The notes under the pieces: generated by a model
The model's input: the letters and a program-made list of their open reading frames with translations, nothing else
Databases searched by the model: none
Told to the model about the DNA's origin: nothing
Shown: positions 6,233-12,765 of the stretch, piece by piece
How positions within the stretch are numbered: position 1 is the first letter of the stretch
Layout: every line of letters begins with the position of its first letter
Made by a program: the position numbers and the translations under genes
Assembly (NCBI GenBank): GCA_002373555.1
Contig: DFKM01000026.1
Coordinates: forward strand, 1 to 12,765
Length of the DNA stretch: 12,765 nt
Direction: 5' to 3'
Origin: Lachnospiraceae bacterium UBA3645
GTDB lineage: Bacteria > Bacillota > Clostridia > Lachnospirales > Lachnospiraceae

Positions 6233-8212
6233 TTATTCTTCCCCGGCATACCGGAACACCCGCTTCCAGGGATAGGAAGCGCCGTTGTATTTCGTGGTCC
6301 AGTGCTTTTTCGTGGCATTGATCATCATGTTGTTCTTGCCGTGGTAGTAGCCGAGATACATTCCCGTATGGGATTCCTTTTTGTTCAGAAGAACGTCTCC
6401 GCGTTTCAGTCCGGCGCCGGTCTTCGTGTTCACCTGATCCGTCACTTCGATGAATCCGTGCGCAAGATATTTCTTTGCAAGCGTGGATGAGAAGAACCAG
6501 GTCGGCAGCTTCACGCCGGCATGGCGGTAGCCTTTTGTGACCAGCGAAGAGCAGGAAAAGTGATCGTCATCCTGCCAGGCGGCTGCGCCCAGGACTTTTG
6601 CTGTGGCGGTATCCAGTACGCTGATGCGGCCGTCGATCCAGGAAATTGCATCTTCAACGACATCATTGACTTCTTCGTCAACGATCCGGGTCCCCTCTTC
6701 CATTCCGGGATCCTTGGTATAAGCCTTATATGCTTTGCTCCATGCGCTCCAGGATCTGGTCCCGTCTTCGTGAATGACGTAATTCCTCGCACGGATGCAG
6801 TATTCCGCAGATGCCTCCAGCTCCGTAAAGGATCCCAGGTAAGTCCGCAGGTTATTGATCTCAATATCCGTATGCTCCGCGAAATCCGCCGTCCGGGAGA
6901 TCTGCACCTGCTGACCGGTGGCTTTTTTATTGATCTTAAAGCCGACGGTCAGGGAACTGTCATCCGCATGATAAACGGTGAGCGTTTTGGGTGCCGTAAC
7001 ATAACAGCAGGTCTTCCGGCTGACCGCACTCTCGGAAACACAGTCCTTCTCTTCAATGACAGCTCTGACACCATAGGTGTATCGTTTCCCGTTGGACGGT
7101 GAAAATGCATCAGTATAAGTCAGCTGCGCAGCCGAAGAACCCTCGCCTGCATCGGCAGAGATCTCCGCTTTCTGTTCGAAAACACCGGCCTTGTCAAATT
7201 TACCGACCAGATATTTGGATGCGCCGTCAACAGCTTCCCAGGTAACGGTGACGCCTTTCTTGCCGGCTTCGGCTTTTACATAGGGAGCGTGCAGTCTCTT
7301 ACCCGATACCGCAGAGGATGCTTCTGCCCTCAGACCGTGGTTGACAGCGATCACATAATAATCATAGACCTTGTCATAATCCGCCGACCGGTCGACCGCT
7401 GATTGTTCCTTATAGGTAACTGTCAGGATCCTGCGGTATTTCCCGCCGGAACCGTGTTTCTTTCTGTAGATCTCATAGCTGTATGCATTCGCCGCCGGTT
7501 TCCACTGAATGCCGATCCCGGTATTTTCCACAGTGGGCGGCAGCATCTCCGCCTTTTCCGGTGCCGCATAATAATATGCGCCTGCACTTCGGGAAGCACC
7601 GGATCTTGCGGCACCGCAGTATGCACGGACAGTATACTGATATTTCTTCCAATTGCCGACGGCACTGTCTTTATAGCTGCAGGATCCGGCGCCTTTGACC
7701 GTCTTTACAAGCCTGTAAGAACTGCCGGCATTTTTCCGGTAGATCAGATAACCTTTGGCAGCAGGGATCCTGTTCCAGGAGACCGTAATGCCGGAGGGCG
7801 CCGAACTGACTTCGATCACAGGCGTTTCCAGTTTTGTCATGCCGGAAACGGTCTTGCTGAACTTGCCCTTCTTCTTTCCGTTCACGCCCCTGACCTTGAA
7901 GTAATACTTCGTGCCGGCTTTCAGGCCGGAGATCCTGACGGCTGTTTTTTTCGTCGTTTTTACTTTTTTGAATTTTCCTTTTTTGGAAACGGCGCGGTAG
8001 ATCTGATACTTTTTTGCACGTTTGGCGGATTTAAAAGAAACAGTGACAGTCCGGGTGTTAACGCCGGTCACCTTAACGCCCTTTACTTTCGCCGGTTTTC
8101 CGGATGCGGCGAACGCTGTCTCCGGCACTGCAGCCGTCATCACAAGCATGAAAAAAGCTGCAGCGATAAAAACAGCGGAAAAGAATCTTCTGTTCTTCGA
8201 TCTTTGCAGCAT
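6233..8212 (-). CDS. Secreted protein with about five Fn3 domains and a C-terminal NlpC/P60-like cysteine peptidase
   Basis: 659 residues. A Sec signal peptide (basic start, hydrophobic 10-29, cleavage near AFA at 33-35) is followed by fibronectin type III repeats at about 39-126, 129-215, 218-306, 309-406 and 407-500. Recurring strands such as KYQIYRAV, GYLIYRK and SYEIYRK mark the repeats. The C-terminal part (about 515-659) fits an NlpC/P60 fold: SCSSLVTKGYRHAG with Cys554 as nucleophile, LKRGDVLLN, and HTGMYLGYY with His615 as base. His624 or Asn632 may be the third residue. Such domains cut peptide stems of peptidoglycan. The first Fn3 is extremely Lys-rich and could stick to anionic wall polymers (inference). 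The start at 8212-8210 follows GGGAGGAGG closely and precedes the signal peptide directly. It lies 19 bp after the GDPD gene in the same operon. CHAP or another papain-like variant is possible. Confidence 0.8.
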   Translation of the reverse strand: MLQRSKNRRFFSAVFIAAAFFMLVMTAAVPETAFAASGKPAKVKGVKVTGVNTRTVTVSFKSAKRAKKYQIYRAVSKKGKFKKVKTTKKTAVRISGLKAGTKYYFKVRGVNGKKKGKFSKTVSGMTKLETPVIEVSSAPSGITVSWNRIPAAKGYLIYRKNAGSSYRLVKTVKGAGSCSYKDSAVGNWKKYQYTVRAYCGAARSGASRSAGAYYYAAPEKAEMLPPTVENTGIGIQWKPAANAYSYEIYRKKHGSGGKYRRILTVTYKEQSAVDRSADYDKVYDYYVIAVNHGLRAEASSAVSGKRLHAPYVKAEAGKKGVTVTWEAVDGASKYLVGKFDKAGVFEQKAEISADAGEGSSAAQLTYTDAFSPSNGKRYTYGVRAVIEEKDCVSESAVSRKTCCYVTAPKTLTVYHADDSSLTVGFKINKKATGQQVQISRTADFAEHTDIEINNLRTYLGSFTELEASAEYCIRARNYVIHEDGTRSWSAWSKAYKAYTKDPGMEEGTRIVDEEVNDVVEDAISWIDGRISVLDTATAKVLGAAAWQDDDHFSCSSLVTKGYRHAGVKLPTWFFSSTLAKKYLAHGFIEVTDQVNTKTGAGLKRGDVLLNKKESHTGMYLGYYHGKNNMMINATKKHWTTKYNGASYPWKRVFRYAGEE

Positions 8213-8231
8213 AATACCTCCTCCCGGCGGA

Positions 8232-9260
8232 TCAGTCCAATCCGTTCTCCATGACGAGATCATACCCGTATTCAAAGCATCTGTCCTGTTTGTCTTTCTT
8301 GTCCGTTTCATAGAACACGCAGATCATGCCGTTCGCATGTGCCTGTTCTGCGACCGCCTGATCGATGACCGGGACATCGATTCCCTCACACTGCAGATCC
8401 TGTTTTGCATGAACGATCAGATCCGGATCATCCGCCACGATCTCGCCGCACAGAAGCCAGCAGCGTGCATTGGCGTCCAGGGATTTGATGTAGGTGAGAT
8501 AATCGCCGAGACTGCACTGCCAGATCGTACGGCTGACCATATCCCGGTCTGCGACCATCTGATAGGCTGTATCAAGAAACTCTTTGTATCCGTTTGAACA
8601 GTATTTGACATCAACAAGCGCCTGCCGGCCGGTCTCTTTGCAGAGATCCAGATAATCGGCAAAAGATGCGACCGGCTGCGGACCGGTCTCATCGATACAG
8701 CCGGCGGTCACACTGATGGTCTTCACGTAATCCCAGGGACAGTCTTCCACCATGCCGGAACCGTCAGAATGCGAATCAAAGGATTCATCATGATAACAGA
8801 TGATCACACGGTCCGAAGTCCAGCGGATGTCTGTCTCGATGGCCCAGTAGCCGGCTTCGGCGGCCAGCTGAAACGCGAGGAGCGAATTCTGTGCTGCCTT
8901 TCCGCAGCGTCCGGTATGGGCAACATAGCGGTTTTTCTCTCCCTCTTCGCTGCCGAGGATCCGTTCGATGTCAGTGGGAATGGACCGCGGAAGGGCCGTC
9001 AGGCCGGCCAGGACGGGAGTGTCAGGACTGCCGGCAGTTTCAGCTGGTGCGGTTGTCCCGGCTGGTTCGGTCGCTTCGGCTGCCGCAGTCGTTTCAGCTG
9101 CCGCAGTCGTTTCAGCTGCCGCAGATGTTTCTTTTGTTGTCTCCGTGGCTGCTGCCGCCGCATTCACGGGAACCGCAAATAACGAGGCTGCGATCACACT
9201 GAGGATCAACACTGCCGTCGGCGGGATGGCTCTGGATTTTACACTGATATTGAGATACAT
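8232..9260 (-). CDS. Secreted glycerophosphodiester phosphodiesterase (GDPD)-like protein with altered active-site motif
   Basis: 342 residues: signal peptide (hydrophobic about 13-34, cleavage near VNA), an Ala/Thr/Glu-rich linker (about 35-80), then a GDPD TIM barrel (about 105-342). Family motifs are clear: VAHTG (113-117), QNSLLAFQLAAEAG, IETDIRWTSDRVIICYHDES (141-160) and VDVK (216-219). GDPDs split glycerophosphodiesters into alcohol and glycerol-3-phosphate, sometimes acting on teichoic acids. His115 and His157 (catalytic) and Glu142/Asp144 (metal) are kept. The Arg of the HRG motif is Thr116, the Glu of the ENT motif is Gln124, and the later metal Glu is Asp217. Altered substrate or weakened activity is possible. 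The ATG follows AGGAG at short spacing, and a near-perfect promoter lies about 60 bp upstream. It is the first gene of the operon with the NlpC/P60-like and GH78-like genes. Confidence 0.82.
   Translation of the reverse strand: MYLNISVKSRAIPPTAVLILSVIAASLFAVPVNAAAAATETTKETSAAAETTAAAETTAAAEATEPAGTTAPAETAGSPDTPVLAGLTALPRSIPTDIERILGSEEGEKNRYVAHTGRCGKAAQNSLLAFQLAAEAGYWAIETDIRWTSDRVIICYHDESFDSHSDGSGMVEDCPWDYVKTISVTAGCIDETGPQPVASFADYLDLCKETGRQALVDVKYCSNGYKEFLDTAYQMVADRDMVSRTIWQCSLGDYLTYIKSLDANARCWLLCGEIVADDPDLIVHAKQDLQCEGIDVPVIDQAVAEQAHANGMICVFYETDKKDKQDRCFEYGYDLVMENGLD
9079..9132 (-). repeat. 18-bp tandem repeat coding the GDPD linker
   Basis: Three copies of an 18-bp unit (plus-strand form GCTGCCGCAGTCGTTTCA at 9079-9096 and 9097-9114, with a diverged copy at 9115-9132) encode the repeated ETTAAA stretch. 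A weaker copy lies at 9061-9078. It is an in-frame coding repeat that can change linker length by slippage. Confidence 0.85.
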
Positions 9261-9320
9261 TCTTCTCCTGCGGCTTCACCCGGAAATATTGTTGGCCCGG
9301 AAAGCTCGGCTTAATAATTC

Positions 9321-9349
9321 ATTATAACGGATTACTCTGCACATGTAAA
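9321..9349 (-). promoter_or_regulatory. Near-consensus sigma-A promoter of the GDPD operon
   Basis: On the minus strand, TTTACA (9349-9344) and a perfect TATAAT (9326-9321) are separated by exactly 17 bp. The start would be near 9314, giving a leader of about 54 nt. This places the operon start between pepT and the GDPD gene. No convincing terminator was seen between pepT and this promoter. Confidence 0.8.
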
Positions 9350-9394
9350 CCGGACTTTCACATTGTACAGTGCCGTCTGCGGCGGACTAAGCAG

Positions 9395-10621
9395 TCATCT
9401 GCATTCCGCAAGCCGGATCAGCATCTCCGCACAGATCTCCATTTCCTGAACGGAAGCATATTCAAATCTGCCGTGGAAATTATACCCGCCGGTGCAGAGG
9501 TTCGGACAGGGAACGCCCATGTACGTCAGCTTCGCACCGTCCGTACCGCCGCGGATCGGAACAACGTTTGCCGTCACGCCGAGATCCTGCAGGGCTGCTT
9601 TCGCATTTTCGATCAGATGCAGATGATCCTTCATCAAATCGGCCATGTTGTAATACTGATCCCTCAGCGTAAGCGTGAAATAGTCTCCGTATTTGCTGTT
9701 CATATAATCCGTGACGGTCTGCAAAAAAGCCTTCCGCTTTTCGAATTTCTCCCTGTCATGATCACGGATGATGTATTTCAGAACGGCATATTCATAGCTT
9801 CCGGCGATCTCCTCGAGCATATAAAAGCCTTCGTAGCCTTCCGTATGTTCGGGCGTTTCCGCCTGCGGAAGCATGCCGTGGAATTCCGCGGCAAGTGCAG
9901 CAGCATTCACCATTTTATTCTTGGCATCGCCGGGATGCACGCTTGTTCCGCGGACTTCGATCTTTGCAGCGGCGGCATTAAAGCACTCATATTCCAGTTC
10001 TCCCATCTTGCCGCCGTCGACCGTATAGGCTTCCTTTGCACCGAAACGGTCAATGTCAAAATGCTCCGTGCCGCGGCCGACTTCCTCATCCGGCGTAAAC
10101 GCGAGACAAAGCCTGCGGTGCGGGATCTCAGGATACTTTGCGTAGTATGCAAAAAGATTCATGATCTCGGCCACACCGGCTTTGTCATCCGCGCCCAGCA
10201 GAGTCGTGCCGTCGGTAACGATCAGATCTTCACCGATATGGGACTGCAGTTCCGGGAAATAGTCCGGATCCAGAATGACCGGTGCGCCGCCGGTGCTGCT
10301 GCCGTCGTTCAGAATGATCCGGCCGCCGTCATAGTTTTCGACGATGCGAGGTTTCACACCGGTGCCGCTGGTCGCGGGCGCGGTGTCCATATGCGCAACA
10401 AAACCGATGGCCGGCGCATTTCCGGGAAGGCTGGCGTAAACATAGCCGAATTCTTCATCAAAGTAAGCTTCCGCGCCCATTTCCCGCAGTTCGGCAAAAA
10501 GGATCTTCGCAAGATCCAGCTGCTTTACGGTGGAAGGCTGGACGGTCTCGTCTTCTTTGGACTGCGTATCGATCTTTACATAACGGAAAAATCTATCCAG
10601 TAAACTGTTGTTTCTGATCAT
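9395..10621 (-). CDS. pepT: Peptidase T (tripeptide aminopeptidase), M20 family
   Basis: 408 residues, full length for PepT. It removes the N-terminal residue from tripeptides in the cytoplasm and uses two zinc ions. The expected motifs are all present: HMDTAP with His77 and Asp79, LLGADDKAGVAE with Asp145 as bridging ligand, TPDEEVGRG with catalytic Glu179 and Glu180, TVDGG with Asp202, and GYNFHGRFEYAS with the final ligand His383. The dimerisation or lid part contains GTSVHPGDAKNKMVNA (225-240). There is no signal peptide. The start at 10621-10619 follows AGGAG with 8-nt spacing and gives the family N-terminus (LLDRFFRYVKIDTQS). It appears to be transcribed alone, between the lipoprotein terminator and the GDPD promoter. 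It is a housekeeping peptide-recycling gene with no evident link to its neighbours. Confidence 0.97.
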   Translation of the reverse strand: MIRNNSLLDRFFRYVKIDTQSKEDETVQPSTVKQLDLAKILFAELREMGAEAYFDEEFGYVYASLPGNAPAIGFVAHMDTAPATSGTGVKPRIVENYDGGRIILNDGSSTGGAPVILDPDYFPELQSHIGEDLIVTDGTTLLGADDKAGVAEIMNLFAYYAKYPEIPHRRLCLAFTPDEEVGRGTEHFDIDRFGAKEAYTVDGGKMGELEYECFNAAAAKIEVRGTSVHPGDAKNKMVNAAALAAEFHGMLPQAETPEHTEGYEGFYMLEEIAGSYEYAVLKYIIRDHDREKFEKRKAFLQTVTDYMNSKYGDYFTLTLRDQYYNMADLMKDHLHLIENAKAALQDLGVTANVVPIRGGTDGAKLTYMGVPCPNLCTGGYNFHGRFEYASVQEMEICAEMLIRLAECR

Positions 10622-10724
10622 ATTCTGTACTCCTGTTTCTCTCTGTCATACTGTGTTCTGCCGGGGAATTCCCGTTCCGCTGACTGCGGCTTTCCGAACG
10701 CCCTGAAATACGGCTGTCTACAGC

Positions 10725-10754
10725 AGAATAACACACATTTTCCTCTTCTGCAAA
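10725..10754 (-). promoter_or_regulatory. Possible pepT promoter
   Basis: On the minus strand TATTCT (10730-10725) with a TGT extension (10733-10731) and TTTGCA (10754-10749) at 18-bp spacing form a modest promoter. It sits between the lipoprotein terminator and pepT, where a promoter is expected. The leader would be about 100 nt. Confidence 0.35.
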
Positions 10755-10778
10755 CCGGCCCGTCCATTCTGCCCGCAC

Positions 10779-10810
10779 AAAAAATAGCCGGCCTGCATTC
10801 ACAGGCCGGC
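10779..10810 (-). terminator. Intrinsic terminator of the lipoprotein gene
   Basis: A perfect 9-bp GC-rich stem, GCCGGCCTG (10787-10795) with CAGGCCGGC (10802-10810), has a 6-nt loop. On the minus strand it is followed by TATTTTTT (10786-10779). It lies 40 bp beyond the lipoprotein stop codon and fits a textbook rho-independent terminator. Confidence 0.92.
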
Positions 10811-10850
10811 CGACGAATGGGGTAAATCGCCCCCGCTCAGAGCAGAGGTG

Positions 10851-12077
10851 TCAACTCCCGCTTTGTGTTTCATTCAGAAGATCATCGAGATCCGTGATCT
10901 CGTATCCGGAGATATCAAAGAGGGATTCATCGATCGACGAATCGATTGATGTGATCCTGTACGTCGAAGTTCCGATTCCCGCAAGATTTTCATCTTTGTA
11001 TGCGCCTGCGAAATAAGCAGCCAGACTCCCGTCGGGATTGAAATAAAAGACACATTCCTCTCTCTCGTCCGTTTCAGGGACTATGACAGCATCATAGGAT
11101 ACACCGTCGAACTCTCTTGTCTCTTCGGTCAGGTCCGTTTTCACAGCGTTTTCCGCAATTGCCTGGTAGAGAGAATCCATCATCGCAGCATTGGTGACCA
11201 CGGGAGACGCCGTTGTTTCCGTTACAAATGTTCCTGTCATTGCAGCCGGATCGAGGTTGTAAGCCTTGCCGTCCAGAAGGACCGTGGCATCTGTGCTCTC
11301 GAGTTCGTATACCCGTGTAGTCTGCAGGGAATAATAGGAGCCGGCTCTTGCGTGCACTTCGATATCCTGGTCGGAATCCAGGTAATCGGTCTTAACATTA
11401 TACACGATATGTATGCCCGTTTCGGGATCCATGCTGCTGTAAAGGGCCCCCACTTTGGTATCGGCAACTTCACCGCCGGAGGCTTGCTTTGCGCGGAATT
11501 CTTCCACCGTCATATAATTCACGACGGATGTATCCGCGCCTTCCTGTGCCATATACATGAATATCTCGCCGGTTCCCATGACATCCAGCTTCAGGACACC
11601 GTTCAACAGTTCCGCATCAGCCACGCTGCCGTCTTCCATTGTGATCGTGATCACACCGTCGGATTCTGTCCACGATGTGATCGGCATGGAGTCTTCATCC
11701 ATGGTCATGTTTCCGACGCCGCCTTCCTCCAGCGTGATCACAGAGGTCGAGCCCATCCCTTCGGACTCCACGATATCCCCCATATTCTCCATCGCGAACA
11801 TGGTGTATACACCTTCCACAGGGAATACTTTTGCAGCTTCTGTTTCGGGAGCAGCTGTCTCGGCGGATGCCTCCGTTTCAGGGGCCGCTGTCTCGGCCGG
11901 TGCCTGTGTCTCCGGTGCTGCGGTTTCGGCGAGCGCTTCCGTTTCCGGTGCGGCAGCCTCCGTCTTCGCTTCCGTCTCCGGCGCCTGGGTTTCCGCCGGC
12001 TGACTGCCGCCGCAGGCGGTCAGTAAAAGCGCAAGAACAGTTATGACACTTAGAAATAATCTGGTTCTTTTTTTCAT
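10851..12077 (-). CDS. Surface lipoprotein with Glu/Ala/Thr-Pro linker, function unknown
   Basis: 408 residues. A lipoprotein signal peptide (KKR, hydrophobic 7-21, lipobox LLTAC) places the lipidated Cys at residue 22, so the protein is anchored outside the membrane. A repeated linker follows (about 26-82). Then comes a beta-rich domain (about 86-185: GVYTMFAMENMG, GVITITMEDGSVADAELLNG, FMYMAQEG), of a kind common in clostridial lipoproteins. A second, mixed domain (about 200-400) ends with YRITSIDSSIDESLFDISGY, which vaguely recalls LolA/LppX-type lipid-binding beta sheets, but I cannot assign it. The start at 12077-12075 is preferred: AAGGAGG lies 9 nt before it, while the ATG three codons earlier touches the ribosome site. 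The gene is monocistronic and diverges from a helix-turn-helix gene that may control it. Confidence 0.85.
   Translation of the reverse strand: MKKRTRLFLSVITVLALLLTACGGSQPAETQAPETEAKTEAAAPETEALAETAAPETQAPAETAAPETEASAETAAPETEAAKVFPVEGVYTMFAMENMGDIVESEGMGSTSVITLEEGGVGNMTMDEDSMPITSWTESDGVITITMEDGSVADAELLNGVLKLDVMGTGEIFMYMAQEGADTSVVNYMTVEEFRAKQASGGEVADTKVGALYSSMDPETGIHIVYNVKTDYLDSDQDIEVHARAGSYYSLQTTRVYELESTDATVLLDGKAYNLDPAAMTGTFVTETTASPVVTNAAMMDSLYQAIAENAVKTDLTEETREFDGVSYDAVIVPETDEREECVFYFNPDGSLAAYFAGAYKDENLAGIGTSTYRITSIDSSIDESLFDISGYEITDLDDLLNETQSGS
11835..11951 (-). repeat. 33-bp tandem coding repeat in the lipoprotein linker
   Basis: About 3.5 copies of an 11-residue unit (APETEALAETA, APETQAPAETA, APETEASAETA, then APETEA) at residues 43-81. 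The units are diverged at DNA level but keep frame. They form a flexible, acidic spacer that probably lifts the folded part through the peptidoglycan. Confidence 0.85.
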
Positions 12078-12163
12078 AATCCTCATCCTCCTTGAGATAA
12101 TTACAGAAGATTTGCACGTTATTTCATTATCTTCCAGATTATTGTATTAAATATTCGTTCCTG

Positions 12164-12190
12164 ATTGTAGTGTGACATTATTTTTGTCAA
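12164..12190 (-). promoter_or_regulatory. Probable promoter of the lipoprotein gene
   Basis: On the minus strand a perfect TTGACA (12190-12185) and TACAAT (12169-12164, five of six) lie 15 bp apart, shorter than ideal. The start would be near 12157, with a leader of about 80 nt. One arm of the dyad at 12169-12213 lies between the two hexamers. Confidence 0.45.
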
Positions 12191-12213
12191 TGACCGTTCG
12201 TATTTGTCACACT
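12169..12213. promoter_or_regulatory. Perfect 9-bp inverted repeat between divergent genes, probable operator
   Basis: AGTGTGACA (12169-12177) and TGTCACACT (12205-12213) are exact inverted copies separated by 27 bp, so their centres are 36 bp apart (between three and four helical turns). A further GTCA-A-TGAC element lies between them (12186-12194). The left arm sits inside the lipoprotein promoter and the right arm overlaps the likely -35 of the helix-turn-helix gene. The arrangement suits a regulator acting on both promoters. Confidence 0.6.
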
Positions 12214-12236
12214 TTTACAGGATTCTATGGTATATT
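12204..12236 (+). promoter_or_regulatory. Probable promoter of the helix-turn-helix gene
   Basis: Two overlapping options exist. One is TTGTCA (12204-12209) with TATGGT (12226-12231) at 16 bp. The other is an extended -10, TGG then TATATT (12228-12236). Both would start transcription about 30 bp before the GTG codon at 12272. Confidence 0.45.
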
Positions 12237-12271
12237 AGGATTAATACAAATATATGCGGGAGGAACCGCCA

Positions 12272-12765
12272 GTGTTTTCTGACAGACTCAATACACTTCT
12301 TTCTGTGATCGGCGCGAACAATGTTGAGATCGCTTCTGCGGCGGGGTTCGACCGGACCAATATCAGTCATATGCGAAGCGGCCGGAGGACGCCTGCCCCC
12401 GGCAGCCGGACGATCGACCAGTTCACGGACGGCATATTCCAATTTTGCCGTGCCCGGGGCAGACTCAGCCAGCTCATGGAATTGACCGGCATTCCCGAGG
12501 ATGCAGATCCGGCTGCAGCAAAAAAGAGCCTCAAGGAATGGCTGTTTCAGGACGAAGAGGCACATCCGTCGGAAAAGCCAGCCGGTGTCCGAAGATCCGC
12601 AAATGCCGCTCCGAAGGCTTACAGTCTGCAGTTCGGATCGCGTCTTGATACCGCCACGAATCTGGCGGATCTTTCGAACGTCAATCTCAGCCGTCTTCTG
12701 CATGTGGATGCTTCGTTGATCAGCCGGTACAGAAACGGGGTTCGGAAACTGAAATCCGACACAGC
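12272..12765 (+). CDS. DNA-binding protein with two similar helix-turn-helix units, cut off by the window edge
   Basis: 164 complete codons are visible, with no stop before the edge. The GTG start is preferred because GGAGG lies 8 nt before it; an in-frame ATG at 12254 has no ribosome site and would contain the GGAGG. Residues about 2-41 (FSDRLNTLLSVIGANNVEIA, then GFDRTNISHMRSGRRTP) look like a Cro/XRE-type helix-turn-helix with recognition helix near DRTNISHMRSG. A second unit at about 121-161 repeats the plan (FGSRLDTATNLADLSNVNLS, then VDASLISRYRNGVRKL). A helical, acidic linker lies between them. It diverges from the lipoprotein gene and may repress or activate both through the dyad in between. 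Family and effector are unknown; the C-terminal part is not seen. Confidence 0.75.
   Translation, partial: MFSDRLNTLLSVIGANNVEIASAAGFDRTNISHMRSGRRTPAPGSRTIDQFTDGIFQFCRARGRLSQLMELTGIPEDADPAAAKKSLKEWLFQDEEAHPSEKPAGVRRSANAAPKAYSLQFGSRLDTATNLADLSNVNLSRLLHVDASLISRYRNGVRKLKSDT

Noticed and set aside
5045-6490. Long plus-strand open frame of 481 codons
   Set aside because: It lies opposite the GH78-like gene and the end of the NlpC/P60-like gene. The translation has no recognisable domain and no ribosome site, while the opposite strand has clear catalytic motifs.
8213-8311. Upstream start that would lengthen the NlpC/P60-like protein by 33 residues
   Set aside because: It overlaps the end of the GDPD gene, runs through the GGAGGAGG ribosome site and would bury the signal peptide.
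9061-9132. Short direct repeats as a possible CRISPR array
   Set aside because: The repeats are contiguous, in frame and code for a protein linker; there are no spacers.
9361-9394. Possible pepT terminator
   Set aside because: Only a 4-bp stem (GCCG/CGGC) is visible and no U-tract follows on the minus strand.
9473-10603. Plus-strand open frame of 376 codons
   Set aside because: It is the antisense shadow of pepT, whose metal-ligand motifs are complete.
10664-10673. GGGAATTCCC palindrome in the pepT leader
   Set aside because: A 10-bp palindrome alone is too short and too common to call an operator.
12254-12271. In-frame ATG upstream of the helix-turn-helix gene
   Set aside because: It has no ribosome site at proper spacing, whereas the GTG at 12272 has GGAGG 8 nt before it. 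Not fully excluded.
1-12765. A defence system, phage or mobile element
   Set aside because: No transposase, integrase, toxin-antitoxin pair, nuclease or terminal inverted repeat was seen. All recognisable genes fit sugar, wall or peptide metabolism.

Overview
The window looks like accessory, carbohydrate- and cell-wall-related DNA from a Gram-positive, low-to-mid GC member of the Clostridia, most likely a Lachnospiraceae-type gut anaerobe. The support is indirect: strong AGGAGG Shine-Dalgarno sequences before nearly every gene, Sec signal peptides and a lipobox without outer-membrane features, a domain-swapped GH3 enzyme of the Ruminococcus/Butyrivibrio kind, basic Fn3 domains, and Ala/Thr/Glu-rich wall-spanning linkers. 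No rRNA, tRNA, insertion sequence, phage gene or CRISPR array was seen.

Layout. Seven of the eight genes are on the minus strand, so they read from right to left. The right edge (12272-12765) holds the start of a plus-strand gene for a DNA-binding protein with two similar helix-turn-helix units. It diverges from a lipoprotein gene (10851-12077) across a roughly 195-bp region that carries promoters for both directions and a perfect 9-bp inverted repeat. The lipoprotein gene ends at a clear intrinsic terminator (10779-10810). Next comes peptidase T (pepT, 9395-10621). A near-consensus promoter (9321-9349) then starts a tight three-gene operon: a secreted glycerophosphodiester phosphodiesterase-like protein (8232-9260), a secreted protein with about five Fn3 domains and an NlpC/P60-like cysteine peptidase domain (6233-8212), and a cytoplasmic GH78-like six-hairpin glycosidase (4652-6205). 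After a regulatory region with a long inverted repeat (4537-4590) comes a second unit: a circularly permuted, membrane-anchored GH3 beta-glycosidase (1412-4492) and a four-helix small membrane protein (1013-1396). After tandem hairpins and a fresh promoter, a GH43 glycosidase (1-827) runs off the left edge.

How the genes may work together. GH3, GH78-like and GH43 enzymes suggest breakdown of plant-type heteroglycans: GH3 outside the membrane, GH43 and GH78-like inside, on imported oligosaccharides. No transporter is visible. The GDPD/NlpC-P60/GH78-like operon is an unusual mix and could instead serve turnover of a cell-wall polymer, for example a rhamnose polysaccharide carrying glycerol phosphate. 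That is a hypothesis from gene order only. The most notable points are the permuted, doubly membrane-linked GH3 with its small membrane partner, the GDPD with an altered active-site motif, and two strong unassigned dyads at promoters.
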